This document shows positions 1-12,300 of a DNA stretch of 64,000 bases, one piece after another. Made by a program: the position numbers and the translations under genes. Origin of the DNA: Paratinospora sagittata (Eukaryota > Streptophyta > Magnoliopsida > Ranunculales > Menispermaceae); the NCBI GenBank assembly GCA_035771175.1, contig CM069599.1:32335562-32399561 (forward strand), read 5' to 3'. A model generated the notes under the pieces. That model searched no databases. It was not told the origin of the DNA and worked only from the letters and a program-made list of their open reading frames with translations. The first letter of the stretch is position 1. Each line of letters starts with the position of its first letter.

Positions 1-121
1 AGGAAGAAGTAAAATTTTATATACAACCAAACTTCTAAAATTATTAAAATTATAGTGTCAACAGTGAAATCAAGTTTATCCAATGGTATACATGTAGAAA
101 ACAAATCGTATTCAATCTTAC

Positions 122-3100
122 CACTTATTATCCATATTTTCTAGCATCCTTGTCAGCCAGTGTAACTGATCAGTTCCAGAGCTATTCAACTCCTGCATGA
201 AAACCTTTAGATTCACTTTCCTTCTTTGGGATTTTTACCAGAACAGAAAACACAGTTATATAATAAAAGATGATTTTAGCTTCTTTTTTTTAGGAAGCGA
301 AAAATTGTATTATTTTCATGAATAGAAGTACAAAAGAACAAGAATTCTGCTTATAAAAACAGCCTTGGAACTGTTATGATAAGAAATTTCAGCTCTTACG
401 ATGACTCGAAAATGAAATGCCTGCTAATGACTCATAATGAAAGGTTCTTTTATTTCTCTGACCAAATGACCGACATAGTTTCAAAACAGCAATGTTTCAC
501 ATTCTCTTCTAGTTGTAGCCTATGTATCCACTGTGAACTATAAAATGGGAATCTAATGTAAATTAGGGTAATCACCGATGGCCTTGCGAAATGTCAGAAA
601 TACATATTTATAAAAGAGTGCACCTAAACGATTGCCCCTTCTTCCCATACTCTCCTCCTTTTCTTCACCTTCTTGTCCTACTCCTATGGTGATACAAAGG
701 TGTGATGCAACAACAAACAAGAGGAGAAGATAAGTAGACGTTAAGATGGACGTTGAACGAAATGACACCAATGAATCCAACATAGCTAATAAAATGAGAC
801 AATTTGACTGTAACAACCAAGCTTAAATTTTCACATTTCAAATATGAATAAAGAGGAGCTTAGTGCCAACTAAATTATGGTATCAATTTCAGTAACAAAT
901 TTGTACTGTAGATGCGCATAACTACCAGATTTTCAAAATGTTGCGTACTTGTAGTTTGAAATGATAGTCTCGCATCATATATAAAAGAGTTGATCACATG
1001 ATATAACAGTGGAGATTTCTCCTTACGTAACATTCAAGGCATTTGAAGAAAAACCTCACACCGGGCCTGAAGGTGGTTAACTGGGGAAACTATCAATACT
1101 AATTAAGATCCAAGCCAACCAAGTACAAAACAAGAAAAATTGCATACCTGTAATGATCCAGTATCCACAACAATGATGTCCAAGATTTGCCCATACTGTA
1201 ACGAGATCTGCTTCAGAAAATATCGCCTTTTTGGTCCTTGTGAAGCATTAGTATTGTACCTACAAACATTACCATTACAAATATTGACAAAAACTTAACA
1301 TTTATAACAACATTGTTTCTAAAGAGATCAAATAGTTCTTTTTTTTTTTTTAAACAGAAACAAGTACGTATGTATATTAATATGTATAGAAATATTTACA
1401 AGCAGTGATCAATATGATCCAAAACACAGAAAGTGTCCAAAGCACACCCAGAACATACCCAAAAACACACCCAAAACACATCCACACTCCCATTACATTA
1501 AACAAGGACCCCAATTATGATACCAATCAATAATAGAGAATCCATTTGCATGTTTGAAACTTTGGATGGGGCTACCCAACATGCTGCAAGCATCAAAATT
1601 TCCTCCCATACAGCCCTTTTATCGTTAAACTCACCTTGAAATATACGCCTATTCCTTTCCAACCAAATTACCCAACAAGAAGCTAGTATCATGGTCTTAC
1701 CAACTTCCAAAGTCTTCCTCGATTGAATAGACAATCTAGGAGCGGAAATACCATCCTCAAATGAGAGCGGGGGAATGAACAAGCCATCACAAACCGCAAT
1801 TCATCTCTCCCAAATATATCTAATCCATTCATAATCCTTGAAACAAAGATTATGAAACAAAGAATACAACAATGCAGAGACAGAGCTCTATAAGGAAGCC
1901 TCCTCTGCATGACATCTGCGGTATTTAGCTTCCTATGTAAGAGAGTCAACCCAAAGAATTTTACTTTAGATGGTACATGTGCGGAGGATTAGCTAGGGAA
2001 GGAGGACAGTCCGTTAGGATTTCAAAGAAAAATTTGCATGTGAAATTGCCAGTAGGAGAAGGAAACCACCTAAAACCATCTACCCCTTGAGATAACCTTA
2101 TATTAGGTAGCTCAGCTAGGAGATTTTCAAGTCCTGGGGGGGGGGGGGGGGGGGGGGGGGATATTTGAGGCTACAAACTGGGAGACAGGTTGATGGTGGA
2201 ATGATGAGAGTTGGTACAAACGGGGGAACCTTGATGCTAATGTAGAATTTCCTACCCATATGTCCTCCCAAAATCTAAAGGTCTGGCCATTTCCAGTAGA
2301 TGGTATAATATGAGGCGAAAAGCTAGGGATGAGGGACGAGATAAATTTTCATGGGCTTCAATTTGTGGTTGAAGTAGAGGTTCCAATGTCCCAACCTACT
2401 CGAGATCCACCATGTATGCTTCTAACAACCTGGGCTCACAGAGAATGTCGATCTTGGGAGAGCCTCCATAACCATTTTGTTGTAAGCGCTTCATTCCTTT
2501 TTACCATGTTGCCTATCTCTAGGCCACCTCTGCAAACTGGCATTTGAACTACCTTCCAGTTCACCAAATGACAGTTGCTTTCCTTATCCACCCCTTTCCA
2601 AAGAAATGATCTAAATTTCTTTTCAATCACCTTTGCCACTCCTATGGGGATCTTGAACAATGACATGTAGAAGATTTCATGCAACCACGCATAAAGCTTT
2701 GCATGCCTCTTGGGACTTACTTGATGCATCGTCAAAATAAAAAAATAAGGATAAGAGTTCGGTTTTGCAAGTGAGAAATTGGAATTAATGTAAGGAAGTT
2801 CATTCTACCAAGGAGAAGTTTGATAAATGTTTGTTACCTAAAAAAGTGTAGACTTATGGATGATATGCGCAGAAACATTCTAATATCACTAAAAAAAAAA
2901 CATGATTTCAACACCCATAAATGATTATGTCAGGAAAAAAAAAAAGGTACTTAGATTAAAAATGGGAGAGATGAAGCTTCTTAAATTAAGACAAAAGTGT
3001 GTCAAGTTGGAAATTCAAGGTAAAATCTAAAAATACCAAACAAGATAATTGATGTTAAGTAAATAGATGCTAATAGTTTATTCAACAAATGAGCATCTTA

Positions 3101-4309
3101 GTGAGTACAAGAAATTGATGTGGAGAGAGTGGTAATACCAGGGGACCTTCAATGACGAGAACTTCAAAGTACCCTGCAAAGAGCAGTTATGTAAGAAAGC
3201 CAAATTGCAACATATGTTGCATCTGACTGGTCAAGCTCAACCATGTCTTTCACATTTATGGAAATTGGGTAATTTTTACATTACAATGGATCGAAAGGAC
3301 GAATTTGTGTACGAAATTAGATTGAGATCTTACATTTTGGTATAGTGGATCACCTTCCCCAAGTTCACTGATGTTAACCACAAACTTCACATCACATAGC
3401 TTTGCTACTTTGTCCATCTTCACCAATAAGGAAAAATTTGTATTCAAGTCAAACAAACATGAGAGAAATATATTATATTCACCAACAAAACTATCTTGAT
3501 CTGATTTAGAGGTATTGAGCTAATGTTATTAATACGAACAGAAAATAGAAAAAATTCCAGTTGAATCATTGGAGAGAAATGAAACAAAGAAAACCTAAGA
3601 AATGGGAAGTTACAAAGAAAAATGACTAATGGACTGAAATAAATTACAGAATCAAGCCCAGAAAAAAAAAAAAAAAAAAACAAAAAAAAGAATACCAAGA
3701 ACATACATAGTAATGGAATCTAAACAACCTTTGCTTGACATACAGATTGACCCGGAAAACAATACTCTCAATCAACCACAGAAAATATGAAATTTTGAGA
3801 CACAATAATGGATGCAACAAAATGAACACTGAATCAAATAACTGAAAATAACATGGACTTCTTCTTTTATAAATGAATAGCCCATAAGAAACAACAATTC
3901 AGCAAAAGATTGAGCATATATATAACCTGACCCAAATCAAACTAATGAGAAAAAAAAAAAAAACAAACAAACAAACAAACAAAAATAAAGACTAAATAAA
4001 ACCCACCCATTAACAACTGCCCAATAACAGCTTGACCAGAACCAATTACACAGAAAGACAAGCAACAAAATAAGCATTTCAGGAGAAAAAAAATAATAAT
4101 AAAGCAAAACCAACCTGTTTGAGAAGATGGGTATATTGCTTATGGGATCTGTGGCCTCCTCTAACACTTAGAAAATAAAGATCAAAAGGCGTACCCTTTG
4201 CTTCCATTCTGATGGATCTCTGAGACCCACCAATGTAGAAGGCAATAAAAAGAGCAAAGAAGAGAGAAAGCTGAGTTATCACAGTGCAACTCCATGATTG
4301 TTTCTCCAT
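122..4309 (-). CDS. Calcineurin-like metallophosphoesterase / purple-acid-phosphatase-like protein, 5' part, runs off the left edge
   Basis: Five minus-strand exons join in frame with GT-AG borders: 4115-4309, 3334-3417, 3139-3173, 1148-1259 and 122-192. The last ends in a donor at 121, so the 3' end lies outside the window. The protein starts MEKQSWS and has a hydrophobic stretch at about residues 10-27 (signal anchor or signal peptide). After that come PFDLYFLSVRGG, FVVNISELGEGDPLYQN, VPWYNTNASQGPKRRYF and DQLHWLTRMLENMDNKW. The spacing and the last motif recall plant purple-acid-phosphatase-like proteins, where a 'QL-WL...W' segment precedes the second half of the metal site. The usual GDWG and GDN-type ligand motifs are not visible, so the protein may be divergent or inactive. 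Family assignment rests on recalled similarity and is moderate; the exon structure is better supported. The intron between exons 3 and 4 holds a LINE relic. Confidence 0.6.
1335..2740 (-). mobile_element. LINE (L1-type) 3' fragment inside an intron
   Basis: Minus-strand translations match the C-terminal part of plant LINE ORF2. At 2436-2735 there is MSLFKIPIGVAKVIEKKFRSFLWKG and GGLEIGNMVKRNEALTTKWLWR. At 1498-1782 there is the terminal WVIWLERNRRIFQG motif. The frame is broken between them. A T-run at 1339-1352 on the plus strand is the poly(A) tail of the minus-strand element. The 5' part, including the endonuclease and the catalytic reverse transcriptase core, is absent, as expected for a truncated insertion. 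It lies in the intron between exons 3 and 4 of the phosphoesterase-like gene. No convincing target-site duplication was found. Confidence 0.8.
2136..2160. repeat. Homopolymer run of 25 G
   Basis: Twenty-five consecutive G on the plus strand, inside the LINE relic. The LINE reading frame does not predict it. It may be real slippage or an assembly/polishing artefact. Confidence 0.95.
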
Positions 4310-6352
4310 CTCTTCTTTGTGAAGAGCGTATGTTGTGATTTGTGAAGTGCAGCAGCAGCAATCTAGTCAGTCCTCTCTCTCTCTCTTTCTCTTTAAAATA
4401 TAGTTATAATAATTTCTTTTAAAATAACAAGAAACCACCTTAAAAAAAAAAAAAAAAAAAAAGAATAAAAATGATCGACCTTTCCCATTTGATCATTTAT
4501 CCAATCAAACAAAGACAAGAGACAAAAAAGGGCAAAAAAAATGGAGATAATGGGATCAAAAGCTCTGATGGGATCTTTCTGTTCTTGTCGCGTTAATACT
4601 AATTTAAGTAAGTGGGGGGCAAATAATGTTACATTCAAAAAAAATTTGTAATGGGTGACATTTGATGAATCAAAGAGGAGAATTAAGATAAACATGAACT
4701 TTACATCTCCAAATAAATCCTGCAATTAATATTATTACGTCTTCATACGTTGCACCAAACTGGTCATTGTATCATCGTAATGCTTTTTCTTTTCTTTTTT
4801 TTCTAGGTCATTGTACCATCATATTATTACGTTGTCATAATGTTTTTTATTTTAAGTAGAAACAAGGCATGGACTACACGCCCTGGCCCCTACAATCTCA
4901 ACCCGTAAGGTATGGAATCTCTTCAAACTACGCGCCCCTCACCCCTACAATCCCAACCCACTACAATCCCCAACCCACTACAATCCCAACCCACAAGGTA
5001 TCGAATCTCTTCGGACTCATTAATTTCCACGCCGACGTGTCACCCTGACAATCAAAATTTACATAATCGTTACACAAATCACACATTGAGTCTGCTAATA
5101 CTTTTATTTTTTAATCGAATCCCCTTTCACAAGCCAAAAAATACTTTTATTTTTTGTACTCTTTAAGACTCAAACATATGACCCCTCAAAGCGTACTCCG
5201 CTCTTCAAGCACCGTGCCAACCGCTAGTTGCTATTATTATCACCATTTTAATAAAGTCAGGTAAAATAGAAATTATATGAAAGGTCGTATTAAAATGAAA
5301 TACTGGAAACTTTTAGCAAGTATAAGACAACTTTCTTTTTTCTTTTCTTTTTTTTTTTTTTTTGAAAACATAAGACAACTTTCAATAATTGTGTTTAAGA
5401 ATTGTTCTTGGAAAAAAAAAATGAAAAACAATTTTCATGCACTGCCCAATGCAAATTAATAAAACGAGGAACAATTTAATCTTTTTTTTTTTTTCATCCT
5501 TTCAACTTGTGTATGTTCTCAACTATCTTGCCTGTCAACAAGTCAGAGAAAGGAAATCCCCCTAAAATTGCATTTCCTTTCCTATGCTTTTGTCCGCTCA
5601 GTTGAACAAACGAAGCTCCACTAATAATATGTTCGTTTTTTTTTTTTTTTCAACTCTAGCAACACAGTAAAAGTGAGGAGAAAACTAGTAGTAATGCTAA
5701 TACAAATGCATAAGCTCCAGGGTTTTTCAACCTTTATAACTGCACCAAAGAGCCTTTGAACATCTGCCTTCTTGTTCTTCTTCCTCTTTGTAACTTGGCG
5801 CAGTTGGCACGAAAAGGCTCAATGATTCAGTTCAATACAGCTCCTGTGCAAAAATCATGGGCAGTCAAAGCCATAGAAATTTAAGGCGAGCTCGAGCAAT
5901 GCTCAGGAATGCATGCCTCCTGGAACTTGGCTTCCTCCATCTCCCCAGAAAGCAACCAACCTACCACCTTGAGAACCATAATACTTGATGCAGAAAACAA
6001 AAAGCAGTAGTTCAGAGGTCGTTATTAGTGACCTGTTCGTTCAATGTTACAATTTTTTTTTCAGTTTTAACATACATAACAAAGAAACATATATCATGGT
6101 GTCATGCATACTGAAAATAACACATTGCTGAATTGAACCAGCTAATAATGCCCCCAAACAACAAATGCCATCGCTAGGAACTTTCAACTTGCCTGCAAGG
6201 CAGCATCGAAGAATGTGGGCAGTTTGGTTCTTTCGGAAATTCTAGGGTTAATAATATCTGGTGATCGAACGACCCCTCCCTAGAATGTGAGTGCGGTTGT
6301 TGATTCTTTTTCAGAATCACAAAAGCCTGTTAAAGAATGAGCTCTCTAAAAT
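4310..6352. other. Intergenic region between the phosphoesterase-like gene and the 3' end of the FIP1 gene
   Basis: AT-rich with several poly(A)/poly(T) runs (4442-4461, 5350-5363, 5637-5651). A CT-rich tract at 4373-4393 lies just upstream of the phosphoesterase-like start, where a 5' UTR or core promoter would be. The stretch at about 4860-5235 stands out by being C-rich on the plus strand and by repeating an 'ACAATCCCAACCCAC' phrase. On the minus strand it has a weak tRNA-like B-box (ATGTTTGAGTC), so it might be a degraded SINE, but no flanking duplication was found. The part nearest 6352 probably holds the FIP1 3' UTR. No coding exon was recognised. Confidence 0.5.
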
Positions 6353-9300
6353 TTAGCTACTGATCCACCTCCGTTTCCGAGCTGGTCGCTCTGGTTTGAT
6401 CTCTGCATTTGCAGCAGCGGCAGTCTCAGTTTGGGCCAAAACAGATGATGCTTCACCATCCATCTTCCTGTTTGCAGAAGCATCCTTCTCACTTGGCATT
6501 GGAGTCTTGAATCGTTCACTTCGTTTCTTCAGCTTTGCCACCGTGTCGAGGTGGCGATCATCCATAGCCCTATCGGACTCCATGTGTTTATTTCCTGATG
6601 CTTCAGCATTCACATCCTTGAATTCCAAGTCACATGAACTTTTTTCCTCCCCCAAATGATTTTGGTCATTAATGGAAGGTTTATCCACTTGTTCACTGGC
6701 TAAAGAAGAAAGTTCATTGTCATTCCTGCTAGACTCCTTGTCTTTTGATGATGTGGACAGACTGTTAGGATTGTTGTCCCTGTCTTTATGACTTGTCCAG
6801 CGTTCAAGTTTGGACCGACCTCTCCTCGAGTTCTGTTGCTCATCATCAGAGGGAGCATCATCCCTATGTTTTCGGGAAGAATGGTGTCCCTGAACTTCAC
6901 GGTCATGATGACTCTTTCTGGATAATGCAGCAGAAGAAGAAAATCTTGATTGGCTAGGATCACGTGAGTTCATGTGGGCTAATTTTGGTGCAATGTCACT
7001 TCCTTGTTCACTTGCTACTTTAATTCCAACCTGAACAAAGCCAAATATTCATGGTAAGGGTATTTCACTTGAATAAACATCTACATAAATCTTCAACAGA
7101 GTTCAGCTAGTTGACTCATTTAACAATTTGGTCATCTAGAAAAGCTTGGGAAGCAGGATAAAAGCCCAGTTAAGTTCCACCAAGATCTCTAAAACAATGG
7201 ATGGAGAATTGGAGATTTTTCCAAGAACAACTGATGTATACCAAAGTACTTGTGTATTTTTAGCCACTAAATTATCTAATTGTATAACCCATTGAAGATG
7301 GATCCTGATCCTGGTCGCATGTGTTTATATCTAACTTTGTTCAGCATTAACTTCATCAGGAATGCAATATCTGGACTAGATGCTTCTATCTTAGAGATCT
7401 AAAAGTCATATTCTAGTCCTAACACATTAAGAAACATTCTCGGTAAAATAATTTATATAAGAGAGAGAGAAACAAAAAAGAGGGGAGGAGAAATACAATC
7501 AAGGGAGAGGTAACCCAGAAACCTTGTATCAATTAAGCAACCCAATTGAGGGGTTAAATTTTCTATAACTTGGAACATCTATCCATGGGAAACTCAGAAA
7601 TTTTGCTAACCAATCAGCCACATAGTTAGGTTCAAACCAACAGTGAAAGATTATCAATCTTCCAAGAAGGGAAGAAATCTGATAACTTCCCTCAGCATCA
7701 GTCAAACTATTCTAAAATTTCAAATTGCCTGTCATAACATGTCGACCACGCACAACCCATGCGTAGTATTACTATAAAAAGCTCATGTACAGAGGGAGCA
7801 TAGCCTCCTCCAATCCCGCCATACCTTCATAGATTCATTATGATCAATCGATGATGGCTGTACAATGGTAAATGAAATGATGTTGATATAAATAGTTGGT
7901 CTCTTGAATCAACTCAACCCAACTAAGCCTTTTCCCAACTACATAGGGTCAGCTACACAAATCTACTTCCTCCACTTTGCTCTATCAAGCGCTAAGTTGA
8001 CATTTAAATTATTAGTAAAATCTTTCTTAATTATTTTCCAACTACATGGGGTCAGCTACATGAATCTGCTCCTCCACTTGCTATATCAAGGGTTAAGTCA
8101 AAATATAAATTATAAGTAGTAATATCTTTCTTAATTATTTCTATCTATGTTATTTTAGGTCCTCTATCGTTAGAGTGGATTGCTAATAGGCCACTCTTCC
8201 TAACTAGAACATCTAAAGGTCTTCTTTGTATGTCTCCAGACCACCTTAATCAACTTTCTCTCATTTTCTCTCATTTCTTGAATGTGTTAACTTCTAATTC
8301 TATCTTTTAAGGTTTTATCACATATCCATCTTACCATACCCATTTTCGTGACACTTAGTATGTTCACATGTTTCTTTATTGCTCAACATTCTGTTCCATA
8401 AACGTTTGGTCTCTTCCATTTAAAATGATAAATTGATAATGATATGATGCATGCATGCTTATTGAGCTGTATTCAACTTTTGACCTTAATATCTGTACCA
8501 CCTGGGAAGCAAATGTCTTTGTGATCCAAACAAGATATGATGCATCCCATAATAATTTCTAGTTGCTTACTACTGGTTTAAGTTTTCAAAACATTGATAG
8601 CATGTTCTGTTACTTTTATATCACTATATTCTATGATTTCTATCATATTTGACTTGGTTAACCATCAGTAAACGAAATTAAAAAAGTTGAGTATTTGTTG
8701 GAGTCGTTATATCATACCAACGAATTTTGGAGTAATTAATTTCTCATAATAAATTTCTATTAAGTTTAAGGTTGCTTAATACCAATGATACCTTGCGCAC
8801 ACTGTGCTTTCATAGTCTCCCCAGATATTCTATTAGTGTAAAAGGATGCCAAACATACCTTCTCACTACGGTGAGCACTGTGGTCTTCTTGCTTTCTCTT
8901 ACCAGATCCCAGAGTGTTGTTATCACCTCCTTCAGGCTCTTTACCTCTTCTACTCTCTTTGTGCCTTTCTTTGTGTCCCAGATGATTGTCAGAAGCATTC
9001 ATCACATGATCTTGAGTACTTGATCTTTCACGTCTCAGATTTCTGTCATCAACATTGAATTGATTGTCGCGTGCATAGACATCCTCTCGTCCCCTGTGCT
9101 GCAAAACAGCATCATCTTCTTTTCTGTCACTTCTTTTAGGCAGCTCACTTTGTCGTCTTTTATCTTTAAATGGATAATCCTTATCCGAAGCGAAGCTTTT
9201 AGGCTCATCCTTAGTCCTCACATTTCCAACCCAAGGTTTTTCCTCCAGAGCCCGCCCACTCCGTACTGCACCTCTTGATTCTCTTTCCCTGGTAGAAAGC

Positions 9301-12300
9301 ATATCTTCATGAGGTTGTTTAAGCCTTTGCCGGTCTTCCCTCTCTCTTTGTCGCCAACTATCATCCCTGCTTCTGACAGAATGGCTATCATCAAGCTTTT
9401 CTCTTATCCTAGGTTGATCCTCCCTCCTTCTATGGTCCAAACCATCATCTCTCTCACGTTTTCTTCGGCCAGTATCCTCCCTAGACCTGTATCCATGTGA
9501 GATTTCTCTGTCAACTTGTTCCCTCCTCTGATGTTCTTCTTCCTTCCTTCTTTTAGATGTAGAATCATCGAACTTTTCATGCCAACTTGAAAAATTTTCA
9601 TCCCTTTCCCTCTGTCTGGGTCCCACATCTTTCTCATGATGCCCCCTCCAATCGCCATTGTCCAACCATTTCCTTGAGGTAAGATACTCATCTTTTTCAC
9701 TCCTCTCTCCTTCACGAACTTTAGTCTTGTGTCTAGATCCAATTTCCTCGACACGCTCCCGCTTCCTAGTATCTTCATCTTTCACCCTTCTCATGTGCAA
9801 ATCATCATCTCTCCTTTGCCAAGACCCAACAGAACCATCCCTCTCTCTTAGCCTCTCAAAGTCCCCAGGCTTAGAACGTGAAGCATGCATTGAACTTGGA
9901 TCCCAATCTCCGTGATGATAAGAGTGATGAGAGTCCTCCCTCCCTTTTGCAACCATGTGGTTTCTGTCCATTTCATACCTCGCATCTCGGCCATATTCAT
10001 CTTTCCTCCGAAAAATATGCTCATCTTCATCCCGATGCCTTTTCACATCTACCATCCGTTTAGACTGCCCTTCTTGAACAACTTCCTCCTCACCTCCATC
10101 ACATTGCTTACGATAATCCCTACTGCTGCCTGATCTCACCTTGCTATTGTCACTACTATGTGTGGCCCTCAAGTCATCCCCACTACCAACGTCTTGGACT
10201 GCAGGCTGCTCGACTCGAGAACTAAGTTTTTGTTTCTTGGAAGAATGCAGTGGGCTTCCACCCCGACCAGTCTCACCAGGGTTTACAGTATTCTCAGTCG
10301 TTTCCTCTCTGTCTACTGCAACACTGTTTTCCTCTAATGCAAGCTCTTCATGCGGATCTCCTTTGTATTCAACACTTGGCTCCCTAGCACTGTCAAGTGC
10401 AACAAGAGAAGATGATTGTGGAGTCTGTTTCCCTCCAATGCTTTCACCTGATTTCTCCATCTGATTATCATGAACACTGTTTTCTGGAACACTCCGAGTA
10501 GGGCTAGCATCACTTTCGTGCTCAGCCATTGGATGGGGACACCTTTCATGTCCCGTCCCATCTGGCCACCTGGAGTTCCACGGGAGACTTTAAAACTATT
10601 TATGTTCATGTAAAGAATATTGCAAAATTTACAAAGTGACAGAAGTAGCTGCAACCAAACACTTGAAATAGAGACAAACAAGAGAATCTGCAGAATAAAT
10701 GAAAATGGAATACAGTAGATAGTAATGGCTAGACACGTGAAAGGGATCAGTGTTACATGCATTATTACAATGAATAAAGAAGCTTAACTATAACTCAAAG
10801 CAACTTGAGATCTTCTAGTTAAAAGGGGAAAAAGTAGTCAGATAAGGAAAAAAGTTTTCTGGGCTGCAAGTTTTCCTTTCTTCCTTTTTATTTTTTGAAC
10901 AGTTGCAAAAGTTCAAACAGGGTAAAGTTTGCAAGATCAAGAGCTCGTCATGTTTCATGTCATCTCCTATTCTACGTAGCTTATGTTTAATAGATGAACA
11001 CAAACAGTATCTCAAGCATTTATGGCCAATCCAACATGGACATCTACTAACCATGATTATTAACAAATCATCAACATAAGTTAGTGGGAAATCCACATTA
11101 TAATTAAAACCCACAGAGCTAGGTGATCTCTTTTGACTTGTAGTAAGAGAACAGTGCTAGGAAGATTAGCATCAACACTGCAAACACTTCTTACATTCTT
11201 TTACATTAGTTCTGATATTTTCATCTTTGTAATTAAAACAAGAAAGAAAATAAGAGCGTCTTTAATAAATGTCCAAAAGGAAGGCACAAGCAACATAATA
11301 GTTGAATCAGGCCAACAAGCATGAGACCATAATTTTATAGATAATATCACAATAGCTTACATCTGGAGGTTTCTGATTGTCCAACTAGTGGAATGAGTAT
11401 GATATCATCTTATCAAGCAACAATCTTTGACTACTTGTCTTGTTCATTATTATATTGGCCTCTTGCCATTGTTTCATAGTATTTGATGACTCTGGTCTAA
11501 AAGCACAAATGACAAGTAACATTATCACACTTTGCAAAAGATTATGGATTTATAGAGCCACTAACTTAACTCTAACTGCATTATAAGCTCCATGAGTGGC
11601 TTTGAAGTGACACTTTGGGAGAATGATACGGTGCAATCTAAGTACACTGAAAATAACAAGGTATCCATAATGATAAAAGTTTAAAAGGGGACGAGAGAAA
11701 AGAAAAGGCAAGCCCTTGTATATTGACACAAAAGATCTCATAAGTAATAAGATAGGAGGAATGAGATGAACAACCATCATCCATCTGTAAAACAATATAT
11801 TCTACAAACATGAAATACCTTCCATTTTGACGAGTGTCAAAAGTCCCACCACCAGGGTAGACCATATTTCTCCCTTTAGATCCAGGGGGGTATTGAAGCG
11901 GGGCCTCGGGAGGTATAGGCAAAATCCCATCTCCTTCATTTATATTATCATGGATTGAGCCCATGACAGACTCTCTTTTGCCCACCATCTCCCTCTTTCT
12001 ACCACTGTAATTCTGTGAAAGACTGTCAAAATATTCACTTTCATTCTGCTCCTTATCTTCATCAATGCCTCCTCTTTTGACATCTGTTCCCTGGAGTTCA
12101 CTGTCTGGTTGCTCGGGGGCATCATTAGCTGTCATGGGATCATCGTCCAGAGAATCCTGCAACACAATCTGCTCACCAAAATAGCTTCAGTAAGGTACAC
12201 TGCAATAACTATATGCGACTATGCTTGACACATGCTCACGAAAACTGAACTACTTGTTGATAAAGAGAGTTCTTAAGTACCTCTATGATTGCATCTGAAT

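Noticed and set aside
8772..10464. Several plus-strand open frames across the large FIP1 exon
   Set aside because: They are antisense shadows of exon 8, which encodes a recognisable charged FIP1 C-terminal half in phase with its neighbours.
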